Positions 1 to 15,591 of a DNA stretch of 64,000 nucleotides are shown here, in pieces; positions within the stretch are counted from its first letter, which is position 1, and each line of letters starts with the position of its first letter. The position numbers and the translations under genes are program-made. The stretch is from Azadirachta indica (taxonomy: Eukaryota; Streptophyta; Magnoliopsida; Sapindales; Meliaceae), in assembly GCA_022749755.1 (NCBI GenBank), contig CM040443.1, positions 9,645,744-9,709,743 on the forward strand, written 5' to 3'. The notes beneath the pieces are model-generated. The model did no database searches and was not told where the DNA came from. It saw only the letters and a list, made by a program, of their open reading frames with translations.

Positions 1-13
1 ATGGAGACATTAT

Positions 14-1763
14 TTGTACAGTGAGAAATTCGAAGTATTCTTAGATAATAAAAATCTTCGATATCTTTTTATCCAAAAGGATCTTAACTTGAGGCAAATA
101 AGGTGGATGAAATATTTAGAAGATTATGATTTCACCTTACATTATCATCACGGTAAGATTAATGTAGTAGCAGATGCCTTAAGTAGGAAATCTTAGGGCA
201 TGTTGGCAAGATTTTCCTGTTGAAAGTGGAAGATGTGTAAAGATTTAGAAAATTTTGATTTGAGGATTAATGAATTAGGAAGCCAACCCTTCTTGTTCAA
301 CCTAGTAGCCCAACCTATTATCCTTCAGAAGGTGATTATTAGTCAACAAAGTGATCCTGAAGTTAAGTCAGTACGAGCCAAGTTGAAGAATGGTGAGGAC
401 ATGGAAGGGTTATCTATAGATTTATGCGGTGGTTTAAGGTTTGCTGATAGATTTTTCCTACTATTCGGTGAGTTTCTTAGAAAAGATATGCTTAATGAGG
501 CTCACAGGTTTAAATTTACCATACATCCTGGTGGTATAAAGATGTACCAAAACTCGCATAAATATTTTTTGGTGGAATGGGATGAAGAGAGATGTAGAGG
601 AATTTATGGCTAAATGTTTGACATGCCGACAGGTGAAAACAGAACATTAGGAACCAGCAGGGTTACTCCAACCTCTTCTAGTGGCGAAATGGAAATGAGA
701 ACATGTAAATATGGATTTTGTGAGAGGGCTACCTAAAACTCGAAAGAATCATAAAAATGCATGGGTAATTGTAGACAGATTAACGAAATCTACTCACTTT
801 CTACCTGGTAAATCTATTGATTCTTTAAAATCTTTGAGTAGATTATATATTCAGGGGATAGTAATACTGCACGAGGTGCCTTTATCAATTGTATTCGATA
901 AAGATACAAGATTTACCTCGCAATTTTAGAGAAGTTTGCAAAAAGCTATGAGAACTCTGTTGAATTTTAGTACAGCTTATCATCTTCAGATAGATGGTCA
1001 ATCCAAGAGAGTTATTCAAGTGTCAGAGGATATGCTCAGATCTTATGCTTTAAATTTTCAAGACTCTTGGGCTGAACATTTACTTTTAATCGAATTTTTT
1101 TACAACAATAGCTACCAGACTAGTCTTAGAATGGCTCCTTTTGAAACATTGTATGATAAACCTTATCGATCTCTTATTTGTTGGGCAGAGCTTGGTGAGG
1201 CATTAATAGTGGGACCTGAATTGGTAAGGGAAACCACTGAGAAAGTGAAGGTGATTAGACAATGACTTCTTGCAGGTCAAAGTCGTCAGAAAAGTTACGC
1301 AGATCATAGACGGAGACTATTGGAAATTTAAAGTGGGTAATCATTTTTTTTTCTGAAGGTCAAACCTTATACCGGAATAGTTAGGTTCAAGAAAAGTGGG
1401 ACGCTTACTCCAAGGTTTATTGGTCCTTTTAAGATTTTGGAACGAATTGGTCAAGTGTCTTATAGACTAGCTTTACCTTCTCAGTTATCACAAAATCACG
1501 ACGTTTTTTATGTATCAATGTTAAAGAAGTACCAGTTAGATCCTTCACATGTTTTAGAATGGAAAGACCTTACATTGAACGAGAATGTCTCTTATAAAGA
1601 GAAGCCTATTCAAATTCTTGATTATAAAAAACAAGCTCTTCGCAAAAAGAATATTTGCTTGTTGAAGGTTTTGTGGCAACATCATGAAATAAATGAAGGT
1701 ACTTGGGAATTTGAAAACCGGATGCGATCACAATATGTAGAACTATTTTCAACCAAAATGTAA
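14..1763 (+). mobile_element. Degenerate Ty3/Gypsy pol 3' part (RNase H, integrase)
   Basis: The translated pieces follow the order of a plant Ty3/Gypsy polyprotein. The end of RNase H (14-196) closes on ADALSRKS. An integrase zinc-binding region follows (about 233-650; TIHPGG, then CLTC in another frame). The integrase core starts with MDFVRGLPKTRKNHK near 711, with FDKDTRFTSQF near 895 and a GQSKRVIQ segment near 995. A C-terminal segment (1437-1763) carries LPSQLSQNHDVFYVSMLKKY. Reading frames shift and stops interrupt the protein several times (near 196, 612, 929 and 1265), so the element is dead. The 5' part lies outside the window. Its own 3' LTR follows immediately. Base composition is like the surroundings. 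Confidence 0.93.
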
Positions 1764-1799
1764 ATTTCGAGGACAAAATTTTTTTTTAGATAAGGAGGT

Positions 1800-3530
1800 T
1801 GTACTATGCTAGGTCTTTACTTTAATTAGAATATACATGTTGCATATATCAATTTTATATTATACGAGAATATAATAATTTATAACTTATAAGACAAATA
1901 TGTTTATTAAAAAAACAATGTTGATCAGGATGAATATGTTTATGATTTTAAAAGAATAGAATTATTGGATAATATAAATTTTGTTGTGAGTAAAAGGTAT
2001 AAAAAAAGAAGTTGAAGGGTCTGATTGAAATTAGGACGCCATGTGTCTTAATTTAAGGATGGATTTGGGCACTGCGTGTATAGGTTAAGTAGGTGGCAGG
2101 TGTTAAAAAATTTATATAATAATTAAATAAGGTAAGCGGTGGATATAAATATATACGTAAACCTCCATTTTCAAATTGAAAATCGATGGTCAATCAGAAA
2201 GGAAAGAAAAAGAGAGAAAAAAAAAATAAGGCAGGTTTGGTTTGATATTATGATTTCGATGACTAATTTAAATTTTAAAGATTAGTATATTAATTTATTT
2301 AGTTGTAGAAAATTAAACTGTTAGTATATAGATATATATATATAAATCTCTAAGTATATATATGTATATATTTTTCAGATAATGAAGTTTGAAGCATCAT
2401 ATATTATTATTGGATCATTATTTATTAATATTGTTAAATTGATATTAGGAAGTGATTCGAAGGGGATAGAGAAGTCGACAGAACAATAACTTTGTAATAC
2501 ATTTGTCAGGTAGGTATTTATATGCATTTGGTGAATTTTAGCTTTAAAACTGAAAATAGGGTGTTTAATTACAGTTGATGTTTTAATAAACGTGTATGAA
2601 ATTTCTGAATCACCATGTATTGATCCAATTAATTATTTTTCGAATCGGGTTTAAATAATAATTTTCATAAGAATGTTAAATTTATAAATACAGTAAGAAA
2701 TTGTATCAACACGTGTTCTATTTTTATAAATATATGATTTGTATGGAAATGTTGTGAAATGAATTCATAAATGAGAATGTGATGGCTATGATTGTTGTTG
2801 TGACGTGATACCAGTGTTTGAGGTGACGGTCCCTAGAAATAATGCCCCTAGAGGTCATTTTTGTTGAGACGACGGTCTCTAAGAATAATGCCCCTAGATA
2901 TTGTTTTTTATGGGATGACGATCCCTAAAAATAATGCTTCTAAAATACGTATTGCTAGTTTTTGGGATGACGGTCCTTCAGAACAATGCCCGTAAAGTAC
3001 GCAAGTACAAAATTTATGAATATTTTTATGGAATTATGTGTTTTACATTGGTCACATGAATATTGAAATTGAAATTTTGATTTAATATTCTGTTATACTT
3101 TTTGTTGGAAATTAAGAAGTGCTTTTATGTTTAAACTTATTTATTATAAATTTTAAAACTGTCTTTGTATATAAATATCGATTAGGCATTAGCTCATCCT
3201 TACTTTTTAGATTTAGCTAATACTAGAGATTTGTAAATAGAAGATAAAAGATACTCCAAGATCAACATTTTACTACTTTTGGAACTATGTGTAATTATAA
3301 GAGTAAAATTTTACAATGTATGGTTTTGATATAATTTTCATGCTTGTATTTGGATGTTAGAAGTTATGAAACTTATTATATTTTGTTAATTAATGAAATA
3401 AATCAATTGGTGTTTAATTTTATTGGAAGTGTTTAGAGTGAAATTTTAAAACTTATAGGATTACATATTTGACGTACATTACATTATAACAAAAATTCTA
3501 TCGAAATTTCTTAAAATTAAGGATGTTACA
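1800..3530 (+). repeat. 3' LTR of the Ty3/Gypsy element
   Basis: A purine-rich tract (ATAAGGAGGT, ending at 1799) directly precedes TGTACTATGC. The block ends with GGATGTTACA at 3530. The ends TGTA and TACA are the inverted termini expected of an LTR, and the end matches the GTTACA usual in plant Gypsy LTRs. It begins 37 bp after the end of the integrase frame. A TATA-like stretch lies near 2140-2155, where an LTR promoter would be. The 5' LTR is outside the window, so the length of 1731 bp rests on the termini alone. Confidence 0.72.
2823..3000 (+). repeat. Four imperfect tandem units inside the LTR
   Basis: The core GACGGTCCCTAGAAATAATG recurs four times, with its GACGRT starting at 2825, 2871, 2917 and 2969. 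The spacing is 46, 46 and 52 bp. Units diverge at several bases, so this is an old array. Such sub-repeats are common in the U3/R region of plant LTRs. Confidence 0.8.
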
Positions 3531-5869
3531 AAATTGCATATTTATTGTCCACCAATTTTGTCAAAACAAAACTGGCCATATTTGTAAAAATATTTGTTTT
3601 CATCCTTTGAATCAGAATTTTACAAAATTTCTTTTCTGATCAATGAAACAACTCAGACTCTAACCAAGATTGTGTTGGTATTTGGCAGTAGTGAAAGTTG
3701 TTCTCAATTTTTTTTCAGTTGTTATGGCATTGTTTAGCAGTCTAAGCCTTAATCTTAATGGGCGGCAGAATTGTCATACAAGTGCCTCTTAGTCTCACAC
3801 CTTTACATGTTTGTTAAAAGACTTAAAGAATTAATGCATGATTAACCAAAATTCATGCTCTGAAAAATCAAACATGCAGGAGAAACAATACATTTTGGAT
3901 GCCCAATAATTGCATAATTTCTTGCAGATCTCCCTGGATTAACAAATATGTTTCCATCCTAAGCCACTTATCAGTTTTGTAGTACATCATCATCATAAAA
4001 AAAAAAAATTTCTTTAAGATTATTGGAGATTTTTAGTATAAAATTGATTATGTAACAAATAACACAATATACTCATAGACAAGACATACATAAATGCATT
4101 GTCTTTAAGAAAATTTTTGCCCCTCTAGAATGATGTCCCAGTGCAAATAAGTTTTCATGACAATATTTTCTCTAAGATACAATGGCTTTTAGTTTTATAA
4201 GGGTGCACTCCCAAATATAGAACTTTTGAACAACATTAAAATTAAATATCATTTTCTAATAATATTTGTAAGTGATGGGAGATCAAAACAATGTAGCAAA
4301 GATATTTTTCTTATATATATTCTTTGTGTATATCTTTATATATAAATGACCAAAATATAATCTCTATTTATAAAGATACATATACCTTTTCATTTGGGAC
4401 ATATCTCCTTATAATATCATTTTATTTATAACTTCCATACACTACCAAATATATTTTGAAATATTTGTATATTTATAAAATATACAATAGCATTTCACAG
4501 TATGATTTTGGCTTGATGGGCCAAGAGATGATAATCGATTAACCGAATAAGCTTGGGTTTTGACATAAATTTGGCAGCAGCAGCAGTAGAAGCAACTGAG
4601 GGAAATGGGTTTATCTCATTCTCCATCCTTTCTTTTACCTTAATACTCACCTGTGAAAAATTGAAACTCTCAATGAAATCAAGGATCATTTATGTTATGA
4701 GAACAAAGCATCGAAAACTTGAAGAATATTGTTGCTTGGAGCATGATGCGTTGTCAGAATATGAAACCAAAAAAAAATAATGAAAGTTGGCACTAAATTG
4801 GTTATTTTGAAGATGGTTTCTAGAGAGAGAAAAGGGTTGTAAGAATCCATAATGGCCTTTGAATGCAGATCTCTCCTGCAAGACTTGATGGATTATACAC
4901 GCGCAAGCTTCAGTTTGCTTCAAAATTATTATAACCAAATTAAAAATGTTGATAAGTATCAGAAAATGAGTTACATAGAATGCTTGAGAATAATTTATGA
5001 CACTCCCCATCAAAACTTGTTTATAACATTGGTGAGAGCAAACTCATCCGGTTTCAAAATATTAGAATTAAAGGACAATTAAGTTTTTTTATCAAAATTA
5101 GATGGAGGTAGATGGGTTTAGAGGAGGTATGTGTTTTTGCTTCCAAACATTCTCTCTAAATGTTCAAGGGCCAAATCTCAAGCTTAATTCCCTACTGACC
5201 CATTTCAACTTGATATGATATCGTTTAATTCAAACCATTTGCATTGGAACCATTCAGGTGAAAAAAAGATGCTCGTATATTAAGAAACGGAGAAAGTTCG
5301 GCCTCATTTTCAATTTTTTTTTAATTGCAACAAAACAAATGTAACAGCAGTAGCTTGATCAACTACTTTTTATGAGTAACTGTCATCCCAATCTATCATA
5401 TAGTATTTGCAGCTCTTGAGATTTAGACCAGACGAAGGTGTTTTCTACACCAAGTTATTTGTATATATTTCTATTTCTTTTTAAGCTATAATCCGAAGTG
5501 TTTTTCTCTAGTAAAAGTTACAAGTGACATCTAAGCATTAACCACCGCAGAATTTCTTCTGAGAAAATCATAATAAGCAAAACGTATAATCTACAAAACC
5601 CAAAGAGATAATAAAATACAAAGTGCATTTTCAACTCCTCCGAGGCATAACTAACAACAAAATCCAAATCAACTCACTTAAATAAATTGGACGGGAATTG
5701 ATGGTCAACGATGTTATACATTTCTTGATTCTCATCAACAAGTGCATTCGGTTTTCAACGGGGAACCCATATCAGTGTAATTTGCCTCCTGCACTCCTCC
5801 AGCCAGGTTGTCTCACCGGATAGGTCCATGATATCTGCAACTCACTTATCTGGGAGCTACGTAGATGAG
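3531..5869. other. Intergenic, no gene seen
   Basis: This is AT-rich DNA between the LTR and the end of PRP17. Short open frames at 4495-5082 overlap on both strands, have low-complexity composition and resemble no family I know. The part nearest PRP17, roughly 5500-5869, probably contains its 3' untranslated region. Confidence 0.6.
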
Positions 5870-8202
<2,333 letters not shown>

Positions 8203-8284
8203 CTAGATGTGGAGCAGATGGGTGTTAGACAGAAATGTTGTTGCTTGGATTATGGAGGAATCAACTAATAAGTGAAGATAATTG

Positions 8285-8292
8285 CTTATATA
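8285..8292 (-). promoter_or_regulatory. Candidate TATA box of PRP17
   Basis: TATATAAG on the minus strand lies about 113 bp upstream of the ATG, which would leave a leader of about 80 bp. An alternative reading is that the gene starts farther upstream with an untranslated exon near 9459-9560. That stretch, on the minus strand, is GA-rich and ends at a good donor (ACT/GTGAGT at 9458/9457). Confidence 0.4.
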
Positions 8293-10042
8293 CCTGCATG
8301 TATTGCAGACCAAAAATACTTAGTGTAATCAATACCAAAAATCCATAAATGTAAAATAATTTTGGAGATAATTACATTTAGCTACCAATTCTCTCAATCC
8401 TAAGACCGACTAAGTAGTACATAGGCACTACAGACAAACTGAGATAATTATCAATATCGAATAATCAAAGAGTTTTTGAGGCAGAACATCAGACAATTAG
8501 TATTTTAATCCTCAAAGACAATATCAAATTATACTTCTCAACCATAAAAATAAAATAGTTACTGCCCAGATCCCACTTTTGAGAATTAATTAGAGAATAA
8601 AAAATGAAAGACAAATATGAAAGAACCTTACTCCAGATCCTAATAATTACACAACTTTGTACCGAAGACACAGAGTTAACCTATTAGTGATCCCTTTGAA
8701 ACCTAGGCACATGATAGATAGATATAGGAAAGGATTTAATCAACAATTAAATAGTATTTTAATTTATCATCATAAACTCCAACTCAAATCCCTTTTTATT
8801 ATTTTTAGTCCAATACTTGCAACAAAATTAAAAAATAACTACAATAGGATCAACCACAATTCAAATAAAATTGTATGCTTTTGAAATATAATCAAGTGCT
8901 GATTCTGGTAGTTATTTCAAATAGATATCAAGTTGTAAAACATCAAATGAGCTCAATTTCATTATACAATCTTTTTTAAAAGAAGTGCTAAGTTTAATGA
9001 ATTATAAAGTTTCATGCTTCCATTTTAACAATATAAATAGAAACATTTAAAATATAAAACCCCATTTTCAGTTTTAAAACAGCAATATCACCCAAATTCG
9101 CATAAACTACCAACCTGGATAGAGCAATTGGAAACTCTAACCCAACACCAATTTTCCCACCCCTCGAGAATCGGCTCCTAGAAGTAAAAACAACAATATA
9201 GATTATCTAACAACACTGCCAACAACATTACTACCAATTTCTACTAAAACTCAACCCTAAAACATTCAACAAGTAACAGGGGTAGTAAAAAGAATGCAAA
9301 GTCAGCCATAACAATGAATGGTAGAAGAATATAAAGCAAAATGTTCCAAATTCCGTCCAATAAATTTGATAGAATACCAAAATCAAAACATACTGGCAAG
9401 ACTAAATTATTCGAATGCTCTGAAAGGTGCAAAAATGGTGAAATTGGGAAAACTCACAGTGGTTCCAAATCCAAGACCCGAATCTAAACACCTTGGTGTG
9501 GTCTCCCTCTAAAGCCAAGCCTTTCTCTATCTTCTTCCTTATTTCTCTGTCTACTGCAATACCGCCTCCACTCTAATTTTTTTTTTTTTTTAAGCGAAAC
9601 TATGTCTTCCAGAATCTCTCTTAAACACTCTTTATGGGCTGGGTTTGGAAATATTCCGAATTGGGCTTAATAAGAAAGGTCTCTAGGTCTCAATTGAAGT
9701 GTTAGTACAATCATATTCCTTGTCATGACCCGACAGTACAGGCATAATACGCAAACTCGGAAAACAACAAAAACGTTTTTCAGATTGGGAAATATAAATA
9801 TGAAGAGAGGAACTAAAACGGTGCGTTGAGGTCTAATCGCCAATTCACCAACCTTTCAAGACAGAGCAGGGGCAGACAGCCTTCTGAGGAGGGCTTCTTA
9901 ATGGGTTTGCTTGAAGACGATGAATATTCAAAATAATTAATTTGACATCTACCCATTTTTTCTTAACATTCTCAGTTGTTCACCATAGTCGTCTGTCTTA
10001 TTTCTTTTTATTTTCTAACAATTTTTTTAATAAATTTGCTGA
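8293..10042. other. Upstream region of PRP17, no coding gene
   Basis: No conserved protein is visible on either strand. The segment 9459-9560, read on the minus strand, looks like an untranslated leader exon with a GTGAGT donor. A T-tract lies near 9579-9592. Otherwise it is ordinary AT-rich spacer up to the tandem duplication. Confidence 0.5.
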
Positions 10043-10901
10043 TTTTCTATTCTATTCCTTCAATTTTTCTCTGATAAGAATTTTGAATTAGTTCATTATT
10101 TTTTTGTATAGACATACATTGTCTTGGCTAAAGATATCATCAAATTAATTACAGAAAAAGAAAAAGAATTGAGAGCTTTCATTAATCGCCCATGATTTAT
10201 GTAATTAATAGTAAAATATATTTTTATAAATGAAATTTCATCAATCAGATACAAACTACTCAAAACATGGCACTAATCTTCTTAGGACAGATTAAAGTGA
10301 TCACTGAAAAAAAAAAATCAATATTTCCTTTATAGCATCAGGAAATAAATGCAGAAACCAAGCCAAGTTAAGAGACTGAGGAATTCTATTAAACCAAGCC
10401 AACTCCCTTTTCTGCATCCCAAATTCAAGGGTTCTTCATCTTAATTCTGAGCTTTCTAGCGATTTGTCCAGCTTTTCTATTCTATTCCTTCAATTTTTCT
10501 CTGATAAGAATTTTGAATTAGTTCATTATTTTTTTGTATAGACATACATTGTCTTGGCTAAAGATATCATCAAATTAATTACAGAAAAAGAAAAAGAATT
10601 GAGAGCTTTCATTAATCGCCCATGATTTATGTAATTAATAGTAAAATATATTTTTATAAATGAAATTTCATCAATCAGATACAAACTACTCAAAACATGG
10701 CACTAATCTTCTTAGGACAGATTAAAGTGATCACTGAAAAAAAAAATCAATATTTCCTTGATAGCATCAGGAAATAAATGCAGAAACCAAGCCAAGTTAA
10801 GAGACTGAGGAATTCTATTAAACCAAGCCAACTCCCTTTTCTGCATCCCAAATTCAAGGGTTCTTCATCTTAATTCTGAGCTTTCTAGCGATTTGTCCAG
10901 C
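10043..10901 (-). repeat. Recent 430-bp direct tandem duplication over the DUF936 3' end
   Basis: Bases 10043-10472 and 10473-10901 are the same sequence. I found only one substitution (TTTATAGC against TTGATAGC) and one base of length difference in an A-run (11 against 10). Both copies begin at TTTTCTATTCTATTCC-like sequence or its TTTT junction. The right-hand copy contains the real DUF936 stop codon (10854-10856) and the last 16 codons. The left-hand copy repeats those codons, untranslated, inside the 3' flank. Confidence 0.97.
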
Positions 10902-13000
10902 TTTTGGATGAACCTGCCTCTTGCTACTGTCACATTGTTCCACCTCCACCCAGTTAATAACTTTGAGTATAAGAGACTGAGGAACTTTCTTAACATCTGC
11001 ATCCGTTGTGCCTTTCGATTTCTTCATACCAGTTTCCAGAGCTTTCTCTAGGAACTCCATGAACCAGTATCCTGCTTCAGTTTCAATCTGCTTACCCAAT
11101 TTGATTGTGTTGCTCAAGTTGCAAGATAGCACTGGTTTCTTGTTTTCATCATTCTCAGAAATAGCTTCAAGGTTAAGTTTCCCTAGTGGGGTGGATAGTC
11201 CTTTTCTCTCCGAACTTGTCTTCATGTTAGTGTTTGATTTCAGGAGTTTTTCAAAGTTTGTCTTCTGTTCTACTCTTCCAGGAAATGCCGCAACTGATTT
11301 GTACAATGCAGATCGCCTTTTCGATGTATTCAGTTCTGAGTTCCTGCATTGGTCTATAGAGTTCTGTGCAATTTCGTGTAAGCTTGGCGACTCTTCTTCT
11401 TCAGGCTGTCTATCTTTTGGTTCGGCTTTTGGATTTTGAGCCAGTTCAGTAGCTGCTTGAATGGACACCATATCTGTTACAGCTTGCACAATTTGCTGAT
11501 GGAACTCCAAAAACTTCTCAAAGCAAGAGGCTGGAGCATCCGCTCTTGCCGATTTGCTCAAGTTGGAAAACAATCTACAAAGAAGTCATTAGAGTTGAAC
11601 TTAGAAAACCTCTCGCGTTACCAAATTTCACTGTAACTAGAAAATTAACGAGAGTTTTAATTACTTGAGAGAACGAACTAAAGTATCAGTTGCTGAAGCA
11701 TCTCTTAGTGCCTGAAGGGCAATCTTCTGAGCCGTTTCTCGCTGCTGCACAGCTTCCTGTTCGAGCATAATATTAGAAAAGAATATAATAAGCTAAAGAA
11801 ACCCCATCATGCTCATGTCAAAATATAAGAAATATGGTAGGAATCTTGAATTCACCTTGCCTAGTATACTAAGCCTTCCTGGCAAATTCATAGGCAAACT
11901 GGTACTGTTATCTGGGGCTGTATTACCGGACTGAGATTGCGGTTGTGGAGTTGCCCTCAAGTTTGAGCTTTCCGAATCTTCACCCATATTGAGAGAAGCT
12001 ATGATTCTTCCGTTCCTTATATTCGACGGTGGAGTCGAGCTTTTCTTATCCTACAACAATAAATTGTCCTCGGTAAAATTATTAATGTACTTAAACTTTT
12101 TTAAGGATCGGTTCAAATTAACAATTTTCAACCGAAAAAAGGTTGAAACAGATCTTCGAGAAAAAGAGGTGATCGGTAAGAAAACAAGGTTATATGAAAA
12201 TTTTAAATGGAAAAGAGGAAAAATGTACCTACAGCTGACTTGAAGGGACTAATTGGGATTCTTGGCTCTCGTTCACAGACACTCTTGCTCCTCGGGATCT
12301 TTGAAACAGATGGTGCAACACAGCTTTTCCTTAGCAATGCAGGGCTTTCTCCCTTTATGTCCACCATTTTAGCCAAAAGACCCCCACCAAAAGAACACCT
12401 AATGCCAGGATTCACATTCCCATCCTTCATAGCTTTTGCTCTTATCATTGGTGACATAGCTCTGACTGAACTAGGCCGCTCTTTCACCGGTGTACACTGG
12501 TCAAAATCCAAAGGGACAGGTTTCAAAACCAGAGGAGAGGAGATCCCGTCGCTCCCATTTTGTCCCCAAGAACCTCTTCTATGACCTGAAATCTTTGAAC
12601 TGGCTTTGTGTTCACTTTTCTCTCCTTTTTCTCTTAGACCCATTAATGGTTCTGGGGTTCCCATTAGTGGGTGCCTTCCAGGGAGCGGCTTTGCACCTTT
12701 AACAACCGGAACAGGAGATCCTGGCTCCAATCTATCGACGTAAATGAACTGACCCAGCTGCATTTTGTTGCTGAGAACAAAATCATCTTGTTCAGAAGGA
12801 AGACTGACATATATAGAATGTGAAGAATCGGAGACTTTAATGAAGAATCCCTGTGTAGGCCAAAGATTCTTCTCATCAAGATCAGCTGGGACGATATCAG
12901 TCACTTGCAGAAGTGAACTCCGATGCTCGCTCGTGGGCTTGACACCATTGTTCATTCCATTGAGTAGCTTTAATAGAATTCCAGGGGCTAGAGTCGCCAT
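10854..13000 (-). CDS. DUF936 family protein (plant-specific), four exons
   Basis: The protein starts [19 protein letters not shown] and continues with the DUF936 N-terminal block ([35 protein letters not shown]). A Ser/Pro/Lys-rich, probably disordered middle follows, then a helical C-terminal region (exon 4, from [14 protein letters not shown]) ending [11 protein letters not shown]. Predicted exons are 12233-13000, 11856-12050, 11665-11756 and 10854-11574, giving 591 residues. Intron 1 uses GCT/GTAGGT, because the stronger-looking GTACAT donor four bases on would break the frame. The other donors are AAG/GTGAAT and AA/GTAATT, with acceptors ending TAG or CAG. The family is found in land plants and has no established biochemical function, although some members have been linked to microtubules. 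The 3' end is duplicated (see 10043-10901). Confidence 0.93.
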
Positions 13001-14616
13001 AGCCTTTTAAGAATCAAAGAATTACCGAGAACAACGATCAAACTCAAGAAAGAGCTAAAAATAACGATGATTCTGTCCCTACCAAGCATAAAATTGGATG
13101 AAACCCACTAAATAAAGCCTAGAATTTCTACGATTTCTGGCAAAGAAATTGAAGAAAGATTAAAAAAAAAATGCATTCAAGCAAGAAATTCACATCAAGA
13201 ACACCGGATGCTCAGTTCTTGAATCTTGGAGTAATCGTGGAATAACAAAGAATGAAAGAGAGGAGGGATTTGGTTAGTTCGTGTACTGATGAATGGCTAT
13301 TGGCAACGGTAAGTAGGCGCAAAAAAGGCTAAGTTTTTTAAAATTTAGAATTTCGGAACGTTGCAGCAACGGTCATATGTTGGGGCGTCTTGTCATAATG
13401 ATTTTGAATTATAAACGGGAGTTTATTACGTGTTAGAGAAACTGTTGCGACTCAAAATCACCGGAAATGACATTTTTCTAAGGGCCCCGTTGCTACGGCA
13501 TCGATATAAAGTGCGCAGTGCATAGCACACCTTATTTTCAAGCATGAAGAAATTGGGTCATACGGGGCTCAACAGTTAATCTCTTCCTGAAGATATTATG
13601 TTATGGGCCTAACCCATGACCAAGTTGGGCTCGGGCTCTTGGAGCCTCTCATTCAATGATGACTGTTCAAGTCGATGGCCACACTTTTCCTCTTCCATTT
13701 CAATTACGAAGTAAGGCGAGGATTACTCAAATGTGATTTTGAGTGCACTGTCGCCTTGTTTATCACATTGTTCAAGTTCAAATGAGGATTACACACCAGC
13801 CTACAAAATGAATTATTAAAAGCATTTAAATAATTTTTTGAATACTGTGTTCGAAATTTTTAAGTTTCAAGTCACACTATATTAAATTGAGTGGTTGAAA
13901 TATTAATTATTAAGTTAAAATATGTGTTAGTCAAATATTTTGAATGATAGGATTGAAAAAGATCTAAAAAATAATAATAATAACAATTAATGTATTTTAA
14001 AAATTTTTCTTAATTATACTAGTGGAGTTTAATTAGAAATTCTCTATCCGGAAACAGTTTTATGTGAAAAAATTTTATGAAATCATTTAATAAAATTATA
14101 TTATGTATTTAATTATTTTTTTTTCCCGCCTATATCTATTATAATTTAGTAGATTTAAAGTGAATATGTAAATGATATAATTTTATTCTAACAGTATATA
14201 GTTTTTTGGATTGGACGATGGTATATACAACTTTTGCCAAGAGCATGGTTCAAGTGTTGAATGAGACAAAAGTTGAGGCAGCTTCGTTCAGCTTCTTGTT
14301 GGATGGCTTCCAATTTGGGAAAGCTTAGAAAATACTTTTACTTTTGACTAACATAAAATTATCTGTCTATTTTAATTTAATTTGCTGTAATTTGAAGCCC
14401 ACGCGTAGCAAACAATTGATTTGATTCTTTCGTCAATATTAAAAACACGTTTGACAGAATAAGGTTTATGAAAATTGAACATACATGTCCAGTGTTGACT
14501 GTGTTGTGGACCTTAATGTTTCATATACTCTAGTTTATTTTGTTTTTGAAAAAAATAAATTTATAAACATTTTCCTTCTACCAACCGACACTTGTCTTTT
14601 ATTCCTCGTGTATTCT
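13001..14616. other. Upstream region of DUF936 and spacer
   Basis: The first 300 bases read on the minus strand as a CT-rich leader (for example CCCTCCTCTCTTTCATTC near 13255), probably the 5' untranslated region. Beyond about 13350 I see no gene, RNA or repeat that I can support. Confidence 0.5.
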
Positions 14617-14625
14617 GATTATAAA

Positions 14626-15222
14626 GGGATATTAACATTTTCACCCCTGATCTTTGGCCTAATAGACAAATACCTCCTTGATGTTTGAGAAAAGACAGAT
14701 GCTCTCTGACATTTGAATAATTAGGCAGATACCTTCCGAACTTTTATTTCCATTAGTAAACCGATTAATTTATTATCATTTTTATCCCTCATCTTTTACA
14801 TAATAATACTTTGTTATATATTTTATTTCAATATAATACTTTACTCCCTATTTTATTTTTCGTAATATAATTTTTTTAAATATAATAATTTAGTCCATAT
14901 TTAATATTAAAAATAATCAAAAAAATATATTTAATTACTAATTCTAAGGATATAAAATATAAATTAAAATATTATATTGTGAAAAATATTAAAATAATAA
15001 GGAGTAAAGTGTTATATGGAAATAAAATATATATTAAATTATTATTATATAAAATATTAGGGACATAAATGATAATAAACTAACCGGTCAACTAACGCAA
15101 ATAAAAGTTTATGGGGTTTCTGCCTGTTTATCCAAACATTAGGGGGCATCTATCTTTTATCAAATATCATGAGGGTATTTGCCTATTAGGCCAAACGTTA
15201 AGGGGGAAAATGTCAATTTCCC
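14626..15222. mobile_element. 597-bp long-inverted-repeat MITE, Mutator-like by target duplication
   Basis: The two halves are inverted copies of each other for nearly the full length. The termini are GGGATATTAACATTTTC on the left and, reverse-complemented from the right, GGGAAATTGACATTTTC. Matching internal blocks include GGCCTAATAG, CTTTTATTT and the run around TTATCATTT. The flanks are GATTATAAA (14617-14625) and GTTTATAAA (15223-15231), a 9-bp target duplication with one mismatch. A 9-bp duplication and long TIRs are typical of Mutator-like elements. There is no coding capacity, so it is non-autonomous. Confidence 0.82.
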
Positions 15223-15484
15223 GTTTATAAATTCAAAACATTAAAACTATTTATTTACATGATTTTTTTTTTAAATGAGTTTTTAAAAGATAAAAAATTA
15301 TTCAATTCAAACATTAATTTATTTTGAATTAATAAAACAAGGAGAGTAAATATTATTAAAAGATTAGGAATAAAATATGGTTTACTCACTCATTGTGAAT
15401 TAAAATTTAGTTGCATCATTTTGATTCTTAAATGCGGGAATTTCCTGTTTTCTTCTTAATATCGAATTTTTATTGTAACCACTT

Positions 15485-15558
15485 GGTTTCGTGGTGTAGT
15501 TGGTTATCACGTAAGTCTAACACGCAAAAGGTTTAGGGATTGAGTCTGGCAAGTTCAA
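15485..15558 (+). pseudogene. tRNA-Val(AAC)-like sequence, decayed (pseudo-tRNA or SINE head)
   Basis: The first 50 bases closely match plant tRNA-Val: GGTTTCGTGGTGTAGTTGG, then TTATCACG, then the anticodon loop TCTAACA (AAC). The A-box TGGTGTAGTTGG is intact. The T-arm half is decayed: the B-box reads GGGATTGAGTC in place of GGTTCGANNC, and the 3' acceptor strand no longer pairs with the 5' strand. It is either a dead tRNA gene or the tRNA head of a SINE. It sits just outside the left end of the 2.5-kb inverted-repeat element. Confidence 0.65.
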
Positions 15559-15591
15559 TTTTTATCAAATAAATTTATGTTTATGTTCTTG

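Noticed and set aside
4495..5082. Overlapping open frames of 64-107 codons on both strands
   Set aside because: Low-complexity composition, no splice logic, no family resemblance.
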